DNA from: Streptococcus equinus
Lineage (GTDB): Bacteria; Bacillota; Bacilli; Lactobacillales; Streptococcaceae
Direction of reading: 5' to 3'
Assembly (NCBI RefSeq): GCF_900104225.1
Contig: NZ_FNJK01000001.1
Coordinates: forward strand, 1-64,000
DNA length: 64,000 nt
Below the pieces are notes generated by a model. It was not told where the DNA came from, did not search any database, and saw nothing but the letters and a program-made list of their open reading frames with translations. This document shows, one piece after another, positions 25,330 to 34,062 of this stretch. The first letter of the stretch is position 1. Each line of letters begins with the position of its first letter. The translations under genes and the position numbers were made by a program.

Positions 25330-26223
25330 ATGATAAAAAAATATGCTCAACTATTTTCAGCTACTGTGCCTCTCGCATGGGGGATGTCCTATATTTTCAT
25401 GGCACTTGGTGCATCTGAAATTCCAGCCATAGAATTAGTAGCTCTCCGTTGTGGTTTGGCTTTTTTGGCTTTGATTTTGATTTTTTATCGACGTTTACAA
25501 AAAACTTTTTCTTGGAAATTAATGACTTGTAGTGCTTTAGCAGGAGCTCTATTATTTGCAGTCTTTTATTTTTTAGTTGTTGGTGTTATTGATACCTCTG
25601 CTTCAACAGCAGGTTTTTTGGCTTCCACTACAGTGGTTATTGTCCCTATTTTTCAAGCTATCATGACTCGAAAACTGCCAAATGTAAAGACAATAGTAGC
25701 GATTCTTATTGTTTTACTTGGCCTTTATCTCTTAACTGGTGCTGATTTATCGCAATTAAATTTTGGTGCTGCGATGTGTTTGTTATCTGCAGCTTTATAT
25801 GCTTTATACATTATTCTTTCTAAAACCTTTGTTGATAAGGTAGATGCGATGAGTTTAGGAATTTGGCAATTAGGTTTCTCTAGTTTATATGCTTTAATAG
25901 GAACATTTTCACTTGAAACGCCTGTTTTACCTCATTCAAGCACAGTTTGGTTTTCTGTTTTAGGACTAGCTTTGCTATGCTCAGCTTATGGTTGGGTGAT
26001 GCAAACAACTGTTCAATCTTATGTTAGTGCAGAATTCACAAGTGTCATGTTTGCTCTAGAGCCTATTTTTGTAGCAGTCTTTGCCTTTCTTTTCTTTGGC
26101 GAATGGCTGAGCGGTTTAGCATTTTTAGGAACAGGCTTGATTTTTATCGGTGTTCTATTAGCCATTTATCAACCGAAAAAAAGCAGTCGATTTATTTTAC
26201 TTCAGGAAAAAGTCGAATATTAA
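25330..26223 (+). CDS. EamA/DMT-family transporter
   Basis: 297 residues with ten transmembrane helices in two EamA repeats (residues about 10-140 and 150-285). DMT proteins export or import amino acids, nucleobases or other metabolites; substrate not deducible. The GTG at 25321 is in frame, but ATG 25330 is better spaced from AGAGGTG. Control by the divergent LysR regulator is likely, since overlapping promoters and a T-N11-A palindrome lie between them. Confidence 0.8.
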   Translation: MIKKYAQLFSATVPLAWGMSYIFMALGASEIPAIELVALRCGLAFLALILIFYRRLQKTFSWKLMTCSALAGALLFAVFYFLVVGVIDTSASTAGFLASTTVVIVPIFQAIMTRKLPNVKTIVAILIVLLGLYLLTGADLSQLNFGAAMCLLSAALYALYIILSKTFVDKVDAMSLGIWQLGFSSLYALIGTFSLETPVLPHSSTVWFSVLGLALLCSAYGWVMQTTVQSYVSAEFTSVMFALEPIFVAVFAFLFFGEWLSGLAFLGTGLIFIGVLLAIYQPKKSSRFILLQEKVEY

Positions 26224-26232
26224 AATTTTTTA

Positions 26233-26262
26233 TTTGACCTTTTTTGACCATTTGACTATAAT
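26233..26262 (+). promoter_or_regulatory. clpP promoter with CtsR operator
   Basis: TTTGACC-TTT-TTTGACC (26233-26249) is a perfect tandem CtsR heptad pair (reverse of GGTCAAA-N3-GGTCAAA), followed by a third near copy TTTGACT (26251-26257). The first heptad supplies the -35 TTGACC (26234-26239); TATAAT is at 26257-26262, spacer 17. CtsR would block the promoter and release it on heat or protein stress. Confidence 0.9.
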
Positions 26263-26288
26263 AGTCTCAGGTTAATATTTAAAACAGA

Positions 26289-26335
26289 GGCCAGAAAAAT
26301 AGTTTTGAGATGTTATGCCTATTATTTTCTAGCCT
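26289..26335 (+). promoter_or_regulatory. clpP leader hairpin
   Basis: GGCCAGAAAAATAG pairs imperfectly with CTATTATTTTCTAGCC just before the ribosome binding site AAAGGAG. No T-run follows; role unknown. Confidence 0.4.
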
Positions 26336-26352
26336 AGTAAAGGAGAAAAGAT

Positions 26353-26943
26353 ATGATTCCTGTAGTTATTGAACAAACAAGCCGCGGTGAACGCTCATAT
26401 GATATTTACTCACGTCTTTTGAAAGATCGTATTATCATGTTGACTGGACCAGTTGAAGACAATATGGCAAACTCTATCATTGCTCAATTGTTGTTCCTTG
26501 ATGCGCAAGATAATACAAAAGATATTTACCTTTATGTTAATACTCCTGGTGGATCAGTTTCAGCTGGTCTTGCTATTGTAGATACAATGAACTTCATTAA
26601 ATCAGATGTTCAAACTATCGTTATGGGGATGGCAGCATCAATGGGTACAATCATTGCTTCATCAGGTACAAAGGGTAAACGATTCATGTTACCAAATGCA
26701 GAATACATGATTCACCAACCAATGGGTGGTACTGGTGGCGGTACTCAACAAAGTGATATGGCAATTGCTGCTGAACACCTTTTGAAAACACGTCAAAACT
26801 TGGAACAAATTTTGGCTGATAATTCAGGCCAAACATTGGAAAAAGTTCACGCAGATGCTGAACGTGATAACTGGATGAGCGCTCAAGAAACTCTTGAATA
26901 CGGCTTTATCGATGAAATCATGGTCAACAACGAATTGAACTAA
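26353..26943 (+). CDS. clpP: ATP-dependent Clp protease proteolytic subunit
   Basis: 196 residues. Serine peptidase forming the tetradecameric ClpP chamber used with ClpC, ClpE and ClpX. Catalytic serine S96 (GMAASMGT) and histidine H121 (YMIHQPMGG) are present, with the aspartate in the ERDNWMSA region near residue 172. AAAGGAG precedes the ATG. The CtsR operator shows heat-shock control. The gene is followed by a dispersed repeat containing its terminator. Confidence 0.96.
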   Translation: MIPVVIEQTSRGERSYDIYSRLLKDRIIMLTGPVEDNMANSIIAQLLFLDAQDNTKDIYLYVNTPGGSVSAGLAIVDTMNFIKSDVQTIVMGMAASMGTIIASSGTKGKRFMLPNAEYMIHQPMGGTGGGTQQSDMAIAAEHLLKTRQNLEQILADNSGQTLEKVHADAERDNWMSAQETLEYGFIDEIMVNNELN

Positions 26944-26960
26944 TTTGTTAATAAATAAGT

Positions 26961-27131
26961 AGAGGCTGAGACAAAAGTGTTCAGCTTCTTTCTTTATATA
27001 CAAGACGCAGTAGTTGAGCGGGTTCCAATACGCTGATAAATCAGCTTTTACAACTCTACTCAACTTTGCGGGAGTGAGACGACGAAATCAAGTTTCTGCG
27101 AAACTACTGATTTCTGTCTCACTCCCTTTTT
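26961..27131. repeat. Dispersed intergenic repeat, copy B (includes clpP terminator)
   Basis: Starts with AGAGGCTGA/TCAGCTTCT (26961-26989, clpP terminator), then the shared CGCTGATAAATCAGCTTTTA block (27031-27050), then a further large hairpin GGGAGTGAGAC (27070-27080) / GTCTCACTCCC (27116-27126) with five T. The first two blocks match copy A at 20993-21110; the last hairpin is present only here. Confidence 0.65.
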
Positions 27132-27154
27132 TGCTGTAAGCAGGGTAGGGATAC

Positions 27155-27178
27155 ATTTGATATCAAATATGGTATAAT
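27155..27178 (+). promoter_or_regulatory. ylbF promoter (leaderless) with palindrome
   Basis: Extended -10 TGG-TATAAT (hexamer 27173-27178) ends six bases before ATG 27185, with no ribosome binding site. A perfect 14-base palindrome ATTTGATATCAAAT (27155-27168) occupies the -35 side. Confidence 0.65.
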
Positions 27179-27184
27179 CGATTT

Positions 27185-27625
27185 ATGTTGGCAATTGATG
27201 AACAATTATTTGAAATTGATGAAGCAATCGATGAGGTTGCTCAAGCTTTTTTAGCTTTAGATTCTGTGAAATCTTATTTAGCGATTCAAAAGACATTTTT
27301 AGCTGATAAGGCTTTACAGGGGAGAATTTCTCATTTTCAGGCTTTAAAGCAATCTTACGAAGAAGTCAAAGATTATGCTGCTTTTCGTCCTGAGGTAAAA
27401 GATCTTCGTCATCAGCTATTAGAAGAAAAAAGAGCGCTTGATTTGGATCAAACAGTTAGCTTATTAAGACAAAATGAAGTGGCTGTCCAAAAGATTTTAG
27501 CAGAGTTAACACAAGAGATTTCATCAGTCATTTCACCAATGATTTTTGTAGATACTGGTTTGCCATTGGCTCCACATAAATCACACCATCAACATTGTAG
27601 TAAGGGAGGAAAGAGAGATGTTTAA
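27185..27625 (+). CDS. ylbF: YlbF/RicA-family protein
   Basis: 146 residues, helical, belonging to the YlbF/YmcA family. In B. subtilis YlbF (RicA) forms the RicA-RicF-RicT complex that steers RNase Y cleavage and affects competence, sporulation and biofilm. The RicT homologue (yaaT) is also in this window at 34.9 kb. The C-terminal tail HHQHCSKGG keeps only one cysteine, whereas the B. subtilis protein uses several to hold an iron-sulfur cluster, as I recall. The stop overlaps ylbG by eight bases. The message appears to begin at the start codon. Confidence 0.85.
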   Translation: MLAIDEQLFEIDEAIDEVAQAFLALDSVKSYLAIQKTFLADKALQGRISHFQALKQSYEEVKDYAAFRPEVKDLRHQLLEEKRALDLDQTVSLLRQNEVAVQKILAELTQEISSVISPMIFVDTGLPLAPHKSHHQHCSKGGKRDV

Positions 27626-27869
27626 GAAACAGGAACGTCAGGGAATTATCGTTTATTTATACTATAATCGCGATGCGAGAAAATTAAACAAGTATGGCGA
27701 TGTTCTTTACCATTCTCGAAAAATGCATTATCAGCTTTTATATGTTAATAAGGAAGAAGCAGCAGATATTGTTGAGGAAATTTCAACTTTAAAATTTGTG
27801 AAAGCAGTTTCTTTGTCAGAACTCGATAATATTAATCAAGATTTTGTGGGCAATTTGTCACATTTTTGA
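27618..27869 (+). CDS. ylbG: YlbG family protein (DUF2129)
   Basis: 83 residues, cytoplasmic, beta-alpha small protein of the UPF0298/DUF2129 family ([40 protein letters not shown]). Function unknown, consistently paired with ylbF. AAGGGAGG gives a strong ribosome binding site and the start overlaps ylbF, so the pair is cotranslated. Confidence 0.85.
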   Translation: MFKKQERQGIIVYLYYNRDARKLNKYGDVLYHSRKMHYQLLYVNKEEAADIVEEISTLKFVKAVSLSELDNINQDFVGNLSHF

Positions 27870-27875
27870 TATAAT
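27867..27875 (+). promoter_or_regulatory. livJ extended -10 promoter
   Basis: TG-A-TATAAT (hexamer 27870-27875) immediately after the ylbG stop; no good -35. Leader about 100 bases. Confidence 0.6.
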
Positions 27876-27915
27876 ACACATTTGGGTACGAAAGAAGTGG
27901 GCGAAGAATAGTGTA

Positions 27916-27930
27916 AATTTTCAGATAATT
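27916..27930. promoter_or_regulatory. CodY box in the livJ leader
   Basis: AATTTTCAGATAATT matches AATTTTCWGAAAATT at 14 of 15 positions, about 35 bases after the predicted start site: a roadblock position that fits repression of branched-chain amino acid uptake when isoleucine and GTP are plentiful. Confidence 0.7.
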
Positions 27931-27983
27931 CAGTATTCTTTGACTTAACTTTTTTAATTAGAAAATTAAGGAGAGAATGTCTT

Positions 27984-29165
27984 ATGCATAAAAAGATTGT
28001 GTTAACGGCACTAACTTTTTTAGCCTCAATTGCTTTAGCGGCTTGTAGTAAATCTCCAGATGTTACTGCAAATGCTACTGGTACAACAATCGGCGATACG
28101 ATTAAAGTCGGTGTTAACCTTGAGTTGACTGGTACAGTTGCTGCTTATGGTAATGCAGAAAACAACGGGATTAAACTTGCTGTTCAAGAGATTAATAAAG
28201 CTGGCGGCGTTGATGGGAAAAAAATCGAACTTGTGACAAAAGATAACAAGTCAGAAAATGCGGAAGCTTCAACAGCTGCAACAAACTTGGCTATTCAAAG
28301 TCAAGTTAATGCCATGATTGGTCCTGCGACATCAGGTGCTGTTGCTGCAGCAAGTTTGAACGCACAAAAAACTGGTGTTCCTTTGTTGACACCAAGCGGA
28401 ACTCAAGATGATTTAACACTTGATACTGTTGATGGTGTTAAAAAATATGTTTTCCGTACGACTTTCCAAGATAGCTTCCAAGGTCAGGTTTTAGCTCAAT
28501 ATGCTTACAGTAATTTGAATGCTAAAAAGGTCGTTCTTTATTACGACAATTCAAGTGACTATGCTAAAGGAATTGCTGAGGAGTTCAAGAAAAAATATCA
28601 AGGCGACATTGTTACAACAGCTACCTTTGCTTCAGGGGATAAGGATTTCCAATCAGCTTTGACGAAATTTAAAAACTTGGATTATGATGCTATTGTTATG
28701 CCTGGTTATTATACAGAAACTGGTATTATCACAAAACAAGCGCGTGATATGGGAATCAGTGTTCCAATTCTTGGACCTGATGGTTTCAATGATGATAGCT
28801 TTGCTGATTTGGCTGGTAAAGCTAATGCTAATAGTGTTTACTACGTATCTGGTTATTCAACAAAAACAGCCCTTTCAGGTAAAGCAAATGATTTTATTAA
28901 AGCTTATAAAGCAAAATACGGTTCAGAACCAAATATGTTTGCCGCACTTTCTTATGATTCAGTTTATATGATTGCAAAAGCAGCAGAAGGTGCGAAAACT
29001 TCAATTGATATTGCTAATAACCTTGCTAAATTAAAAGATTTTGATGGTGTGACTGGTAAGATGACTATCGACAAGAAACACAATCCAATCAAAACAGCTT
29101 TGATGGTTATTATGAAAGATGGTGCTGAAGTTTCAGCAGATGCTGTTGAAATTAAGAAAAACTAA
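27984..29165 (+). CDS. livJ: Branched-chain amino acid ABC transporter substrate-binding lipoprotein
   Basis: 393 residues. Lipoprotein signal with lipobox LAAC (cysteine about residue 21) and an ANF-receptor/Leu-Ile-Val-binding fold: IKVGVNLELTGTVAAYGNAENNGIKLAVQEIN, MIGPATSGAVAA, and the hinge region. It captures leucine, isoleucine and valine outside the membrane for LivHMGF. AAGGAGAG precedes the ATG. First gene of a five-gene operon under a CodY box. Confidence 0.93.
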   Translation: MHKKIVLTALTFLASIALAACSKSPDVTANATGTTIGDTIKVGVNLELTGTVAAYGNAENNGIKLAVQEINKAGGVDGKKIELVTKDNKSENAEASTAATNLAIQSQVNAMIGPATSGAVAAASLNAQKTGVPLLTPSGTQDDLTLDTVDGVKKYVFRTTFQDSFQGQVLAQYAYSNLNAKKVVLYYDNSSDYAKGIAEEFKKKYQGDIVTTATFASGDKDFQSALTKFKNLDYDAIVMPGYYTETGIITKQARDMGISVPILGPDGFNDDSFADLAGKANANSVYYVSGYSTKTALSGKANDFIKAYKAKYGSEPNMFAALSYDSVYMIAKAAEGAKTSIDIANNLAKLKDFDGVTGKMTIDKKHNPIKTALMVIMKDGAEVSADAVEIKKN

Positions 29166-29217
29166 GCTCTTTTGTCGTTAGTTTTTTGATCATTTGACTA
29201 GAAAGTTTGGTAATTTT

Positions 29218-30102
29218 ATGTTTTTAGAACAACTTCCCCAACAACTGGTTAATGGTATTATTCTAGGTAGTATTTATGCTCTACTTGCTTTAGGTTATAC
29301 CATGGTTTATGGGATTATTAAATTAATTAACTTTGCGCATGGTGATATCTATATGTTGGGTGCTTTTATCGGCTACTATGCTATTAGTACGCTTCATATG
29401 AATTTCTGGCTTGCGCTTATTGTGACAATGGTTGCGACAGCCTTTATCGGAATGGTAATTGAATTCTTAGCTTATCGTCCGTTGCGTCACTCAACTCGTA
29501 TTGCTGCCTTGATTACAGCTATCGGTGTGTCATTCTTCCTTGAATACGGTATGGTTTTCTTGGTCGGTGCTAATACACGTTCATTCCCGCAAGCAATTGA
29601 TATTGTTAGCTACAAGCTTGGTCCTGTTACGGTAACAAATATTCAATTGTTGATTTTGGTTGTTTCTCTTGTCTTGATGGTTGCTTTGCAGTTAATTGTT
29701 AAAAAGACAAAAATGGGTAAAGCTATGCGTGCCGTTTCTGTTGATAGTGATGCAGCTGAATTGATGGGGATTAATGTTAATTCAACAATCAGTTTCACTT
29801 TCGCACTTGGTTCAGCGTTAGCTGGTGCCGCTGGTGTTTTGATTGGACTTTACTACAATTCAATTGAGCCACTTATGGGGATGACTCCTGGTATCAAAGC
29901 CTTTGTCGCTGCCGTTCTTGGTGGTATTGGTATTATTCCAGGTGCTGCGCTTGGTGGATTTGTTATTGGTATTTTAGAGACATTATCAATTTCAGTTAAC
30001 CTCTCAAGCTACCGCGATGCTATTGTTTATGCTGTCTTAATCATTATTCTTTTGGTAAGACCAGCTGGTATTCTCGGTAAAAATGTGAAAGAGAAGGTGT
30101 AG
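29218..30102 (+). CDS. livH: Branched-chain amino acid ABC transporter permease LivH
   Basis: 294 residues, about eight transmembrane helices; LivH signature LVNGIILGSIYALLALGYTMVYGIIKLINFAHGD at the N-terminus and VLGGIGIIPGAALGGFVIGILE near the C-terminus. The frame opens at TTG 29194, but ATG 29218 begins the conserved MFLEQLPQQL sequence; its ribosome binding site is weak (GAAAG), so its expression may depend on coupling or a strong leader. Cotranscribed with livJ. Confidence 0.9.
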   Translation: MFLEQLPQQLVNGIILGSIYALLALGYTMVYGIIKLINFAHGDIYMLGAFIGYYAISTLHMNFWLALIVTMVATAFIGMVIEFLAYRPLRHSTRIAALITAIGVSFFLEYGMVFLVGANTRSFPQAIDIVSYKLGPVTVTNIQLLILVVSLVLMVALQLIVKKTKMGKAMRAVSVDSDAAELMGINVNSTISFTFALGSALAGAAGVLIGLYYNSIEPLMGMTPGIKAFVAAVLGGIGIIPGAALGGFVIGILETLSISVNLSSYRDAIVYAVLIIILLVRPAGILGKNVKEKV

Positions 30103-30105
30103 AAA

Positions 30106-31059
30106 ATGAAAAAGAATCTAAAACTTAACCTTTCTTGGCTTGCACTTATTGTAGTTCTTTTTGGAATTATAGAAGTATTAACAAAAACAAATATTTTAAA
30201 CCTTTACTATATCCAAATTTTAATGGGGATTGGTATTAGTATTTTGATGGGACTTGGTACAAACTTGGTACTTGGTTTCTCAGGTCAGTTTACGCTAGGA
30301 CAAGCTGGTTTCATGGCGATTGGTGCTTATGCGACAGCTATTATTACGCAACAAAATCCAACATATGGTGGCTTCTACTTCTCGATGCTAGTTGGTGTTG
30401 TGATTGCTGTTCTTGTAGCCCTTGTTTTTGGTGTACCGACTCTTCGTTTGAAAGGTGACTACCTTGCCATTGCAACACTTGGTATGGCTGAAATTATTCG
30501 TATCTTTATTGTCAATGGTGGTGAAGTGACAAACGGTGCCGCTGGTTTGACAGGGATTTTGCCATATACATCTTGGCCTGTTATCTTCATTTTTGTGGCT
30601 GGTATCACAGTTTTGATTTTGAACTTTTTGCGTTCATCAACTGGTCGTCAGGTAATTGCTGTGCGTGAAGATGAAATTGCTGCAGAAGCTATGGGAGTTA
30701 ACGTAACGAAAATGAAAGTTATGATTTTCGTTATGGGGGCAATTATTTCTGCGATTGCTGGTTCACTTTACGTTGGTTACATTGGAACAGTTGTACCAAA
30801 AGATTTCACAATTATGAAATCCATTGATTATTTGATTATCGCTGTTCTTGGTGGTCTTGGATCAATTACAGGTACCATCCTTGCGGCTATTGTTTTGGGT
30901 ATTTTGAATATGTTCTTACAAAATGTGTCAAACCTACGTATGATCATTTACTCACTTGCTTTGATTTTAGTCATGATTTTCCGTCCAGGTGGACTATTGG
31001 GGACAAAAGAATTTACCTTGTCACGATTCTTTAATAAAGGCAAAGGAGGTAATCACTAA
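30106..31059 (+). CDS. livM: Branched-chain amino acid ABC transporter permease LivM
   Basis: 317 residues, about nine helices. LivM landmarks: NLVLGFSGQFTLGQAGFMAIGAYATA, RLKGDYLAIATLGMAEIIR, and VLGGLGSITGTILAAIVLGIL. Forms the heterodimeric channel with LivH. Starts three bases after the livH stop with GAGAAGG upstream; its last base is the first of the livG start (ATGG overlap at 31059). Confidence 0.92.
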   Translation: MKKNLKLNLSWLALIVVLFGIIEVLTKTNILNLYYIQILMGIGISILMGLGTNLVLGFSGQFTLGQAGFMAIGAYATAIITQQNPTYGGFYFSMLVGVVIAVLVALVFGVPTLRLKGDYLAIATLGMAEIIRIFIVNGGEVTNGAAGLTGILPYTSWPVIFIFVAGITVLILNFLRSSTGRQVIAVREDEIAAEAMGVNVTKMKVMIFVMGAIISAIAGSLYVGYIGTVVPKDFTIMKSIDYLIIAVLGGLGSITGTILAAIVLGILNMFLQNVSNLRMIIYSLALILVMIFRPGGLLGTKEFTLSRFFNKGKGGNH

Positions 31060-31823
31060 TGGCATTGCTTGATGTTAAAAATCTAACTAAAAACTTCGGT
31101 GGTTTGACAGCCGTTGGTGATGTTACCATGCATCTTGATGAAGGAGAGCTAGTTGGATTAATCGGGCCAAATGGTGCTGGAAAAACAACGCTTTTTAACC
31201 TTTTGACAGGTGTTTACGAACCAAGTGAAGGCTCAGTTTCTCTAGATGGAACATTATTGAACGGTAAGAAACCCTATAAAATTGCATCACTTGGCTTATC
31301 ACGTACTTTCCAAAATATCCGTCTCTTTAAAGATATGACCGTTTTGGAAAATGTACTTGTTGGTATGGCTAATCAAAATAATCCACATCTTTTGGCAAGT
31401 TTCCTTCGTTTACCAAAATTTTACAGTAGCGAAGAAAAATTGCACCAAAAAGCAATGAAACTACTTGCTATTTTTGATCTTGATGGTGATGCAGAAACTT
31501 TGGCTAAAAACCTTCCATACGGACAACAACGTCGTTTGGAAATTGTCCGTGCCCTTGCTACAGAACCTAAAATTCTCTTTTTGGATGAACCTGCTGCTGG
31601 TATGAACCCACAAGAAACAGCAGAATTGACACAACTCATCCGTAAAATTAAAGAAGAATTTAATATCACTATCATGCTGATTGAACATGATATGAGCCTT
31701 GTTATGGAAGTTACTGAGCGCATTTATGTTCTTGAATATGGACGCCTAATCGCTCATGGTACTCCTGATGAAATTAAAAATAATCAACGCGTAATCGAAG
31801 CTTATCTTGGAGGTGAAGGATAA
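31059..31823 (+). CDS. livG: Branched-chain amino acid ABC transporter ATPase LivG
   Basis: 254 residues. ABC ATPase with Walker A GPNGAGKTT, the LivG-specific LSRTFQNIRLFKDMTVLENVLVG stretch, signature LPYGQQRR and Walker B ILFLDEPAAGMNP followed by EHDMSLV. Overlaps livM and livF by one base each (TAATG at both junctions), giving tight translational coupling. Confidence 0.94.
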   Translation: MALLDVKNLTKNFGGLTAVGDVTMHLDEGELVGLIGPNGAGKTTLFNLLTGVYEPSEGSVSLDGTLLNGKKPYKIASLGLSRTFQNIRLFKDMTVLENVLVGMANQNNPHLLASFLRLPKFYSSEEKLHQKAMKLLAIFDLDGDAETLAKNLPYGQQRRLEIVRALATEPKILFLDEPAAGMNPQETAELTQLIRKIKEEFNITIMLIEHDMSLVMEVTERIYVLEYGRLIAHGTPDEIKNNQRVIEAYLGGEG

Positions 31824-32533
31824 TGGCAATGTTAAAAGTTGATAATTTATCAGTACACTACGGCGTTATCCAAGCTGTAAAAGATGTTTCTTTTGAAGTT
31901 AATGAAGGGGAAGTTGTGACTCTTATTGGTGCCAATGGTGCTGGTAAAACTTCAATTCTTCGTACAATTTCAGGATTGGTTCGACCAAGTGCTGGTAAAA
32001 TTGAATTTCTTGGCCAAGAAATTCAAAAAGAACCTGCCCGTCGAATTGTTGCTAATGGTTTGTCACAAGTTCCTGAAGGACGTCACGTCTTTCCTGGATT
32101 GACTGTTCTTGAAAACCTTGAATTGGGAGCTTTCTTGCGCAACGATCGTGAAGAAAATCAAAAGAACTTGAAGAAAGTCTTTGATCGCTTCCCACGTCTT
32201 GAAGAACGTAAAATGCAAGATGCTGCCACACTTTCAGGTGGTGAACAACAAATGCTTGCAATGGGACGTGCTTTGATGAGTCAACCTAAATTGCTCTTGC
32301 TCGATGAACCATCAATGGGACTTGCACCAATCTTTATCCAAGAAATTTTTGATATTATTCAAGATATTCAAAAACAAGGAACAACAGTCTTGCTAATTGA
32401 ACAAAACGCTAACAAAGCGTTGGCGATTGCTGATCGTGGTTACGTTTTAGAAACAGGAAAAGTTGTTTTTTCTGGAACAGGTAAAGAATTATTAGAATCT
32501 GAAGAAGTTCGAAAAGCTTATCTTGGTGGATAA
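31823..32533 (+). CDS. livF: Branched-chain amino acid ABC transporter ATPase LivF
   Basis: 236 residues. Walker A GANGAGKTS, LivF landmark GLSQVPEGRHVFPGLTVLENLELGA, signature LSGGEQQML, Walker B LLLLDEPSMGLAP, switch IEQNANKAL. Last gene of the liv operon, followed by a terminator at 32561. Confidence 0.94.
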   Translation: MAMLKVDNLSVHYGVIQAVKDVSFEVNEGEVVTLIGANGAGKTSILRTISGLVRPSAGKIEFLGQEIQKEPARRIVANGLSQVPEGRHVFPGLTVLENLELGAFLRNDREENQKNLKKVFDRFPRLEERKMQDAATLSGGEQQMLAMGRALMSQPKLLLLDEPSMGLAPIFIQEIFDIIQDIQKQGTTVLLIEQNANKALAIADRGYVLETGKVVFSGTGKELLESEEVRKAYLGG

Positions 32534-32560
32534 GATAGACTTTTATCAGTTTTTTTGAGG

Positions 32561-32590
32561 AAGGGTAGGCAAATATGTCTACTCTTTTTT
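32561..32590 (+). terminator. liv operon terminator
   Basis: AAGGGTAG / CTACTCTT with G-U pairs, ten-base loop, T-run. Confidence 0.75.
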
Positions 32591-32627
32591 ATGACTGTTT
32601 AGCTTTTTAGGAATCGTTTGCAGTTTG

Positions 32628-32636
32628 TGATATAAT
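32628..32636 (+). promoter_or_regulatory. AcuB-like gene extended -10
   Basis: TG-A-TATAAT (hexamer 32631-32636), no good -35. Confidence 0.6.
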
Positions 32637-32666
32637 AAATATAAGAAAAATAAGCGGAGATTAATT

Positions 32667-33326
32667 ATGGCAGTTAAAGATTTTATGACAAGAAAAGTTG
32701 TCTATGTATCACCCGATACAACAGTTGCCCATGCAGCTGATATGATGAGAGAACAAGGATTACGCCGCTTACCAGTTATTGAAAATGATCGATTAGTCGG
32801 CATTGTTACTGAAAGAACAATGGCAGAAGCTAGTCCATCAAAAGCGACTTCTTTGTCAATTTATGAAATGAATTATTTGTTAAATAAAACAAAAATTCGT
32901 GACATTATGATTCGAGATGTTATTACAGTATCACCTTATGCTAGTCTTGAGGATGCTGTCTACGCGATGATGAAAAATCATGTCGGAATTTTGCCAGTTG
33001 TTGAATCCGGACAAGTTTATGGCGTGATTACAGAAAAAGATGTTTTTAAAGCTTTCCTAGAAGTATCAGGATATGGTGAAGAAGGGATTCGTGTTATCAT
33101 TACTGCTGAAGATACAGTTGGAACGTTAGCGAAAATTGTTGACACTATTTCAGCAGATAACCTTAACATCAAACGTACAGTAGTTGCAACACGTAAATCA
33201 GGTAAAGTAGTTATTGAGATTCAAATTGATGGCAAAGCAGATGTTACTGATTTGCGTGAAAAATTAATCAATCAAGGTATTCAAGTTGATGCAATTGAGT
33301 TAACCTCAGCTAAAGTCATTGATTAA
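32667..33326 (+). CDS. CBS-pair plus ACT domain protein (AcuB-like)
   Basis: 219 residues: two CBS domains (residues about 1-60 and 75-135, VKDFMTRKVVYVSPDTTVAHAADMM and IRDIMIRDVITVSPYASLEDAVYAM) then an ACT domain (about 140-210, IRVIITAEDTVGTLAKIVDTISADNLNI). The layout is that of AcuB, implicated in acetoin utilisation in Bacillus, but no acetoin genes are near. Located after the liv operon in many streptococci, so a ligand-sensing role in branched-chain amino acid or nucleotide status is plausible but unproven. GCGGAG precedes ATG. Confidence 0.8.
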   Translation: MAVKDFMTRKVVYVSPDTTVAHAADMMREQGLRRLPVIENDRLVGIVTERTMAEASPSKATSLSIYEMNYLLNKTKIRDIMIRDVITVSPYASLEDAVYAMMKNHVGILPVVESGQVYGVITEKDVFKAFLEVSGYGEEGIRVIITAEDTVGTLAKIVDTISADNLNIKRTVVATRKSGKVVIEIQIDGKADVTDLREKLINQGIQVDAIELTSAKVID

Positions 33327-33337
33327 AGGAATTATGG

Positions 33338-33367
33338 AAGCATTGCTAAGATTAGCAGTGCTTTTTT
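33338..33367 (+). terminator. Terminator after AcuB-like gene
   Basis: AAGCATTGCTAA / TTAGCAGTGCTT, two-base centre, T-run. Confidence 0.85.
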
Positions 33368-33415
33368 GTACGATTTTTGATAGAATAGAAGTATAATAAA
33401 TTTTAAGGAATTTTC

Positions 33416-34042
33416 ATGAAAAACGGTATAATCATTACATTTGAAGGTCCAGATGGTGCTGGAAAAACTACAGTCTTAGAAAAAGTTCTTCCAGTTTTGC
33501 AAGAAAAGGGCTACGATATTGTGACCACACGTGAACCAGGTGGTGTTGAAATTGCAGAACGCATTCGTGATGTTATTTTGGATGTTAAGCACGTTGCGAT
33601 GGACAGTAAGACAGAGTTGCTACTTTATATGGCAGCAAGACGTCAACACTATGTAGAAAAAGTGTTGCCAGCTTTAGAGGCTGGTAAGGTGGTCTTGATT
33701 GATCGTTTTATTGATAGTTCAGTAGCTTATCAAGGCGCAGGACGTGGTCTTGATAAAGAAATTATTGCTAAGTTAAATGACTTCTCAACAGATGGTAGAA
33801 AGCCTGATTTGACGCTTTATTTTGATGTTGAATCAGAAATTGGCTTAGCCCGAATTGCTAAAAATGCTGACCGAGAAGTGAATCGTCTTGATTTGGAAAA
33901 ATTAGACATGCATAAGCGTGTTAGACAAGGATATCTAGCTTTAGCTCAGACAGAAGAACGTATTGTGACGATTGATGCTTCACGTGAATTAGATCAAGTT
34001 GTTGCAGAAGCGACACAAGTAATTCTTGAGAAACTAAGCTAA
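33416..34042 (+). CDS. tmk: Thymidylate kinase
   Basis: 208 residues. Phosphorylates dTMP to dTDP. P-loop GPDGAGKTT, the [15 protein letters not shown] substrate loop, and the [21 protein letters not shown][YFW] motif are present. First gene of tmk-holB-yaaT-yabA-rsmI, a conserved Gram-positive replication and RNA-modification cluster. A TATAAT at 33392-33397 and AAGGA precede it. Confidence 0.95.
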   Translation: MKNGIIITFEGPDGAGKTTVLEKVLPVLQEKGYDIVTTREPGGVEIAERIRDVILDVKHVAMDSKTELLLYMAARRQHYVEKVLPALEAGKVVLIDRFIDSSVAYQGAGRGLDKEIIAKLNDFSTDGRKPDLTLYFDVESEIGLARIAKNADREVNRLDLEKLDMHKRVRQGYLALAQTEERIVTIDASRELDQVVAEATQVILEKLS

Positions 34043-34062
34043 ATAAGAGTAAAGGAATTAAA

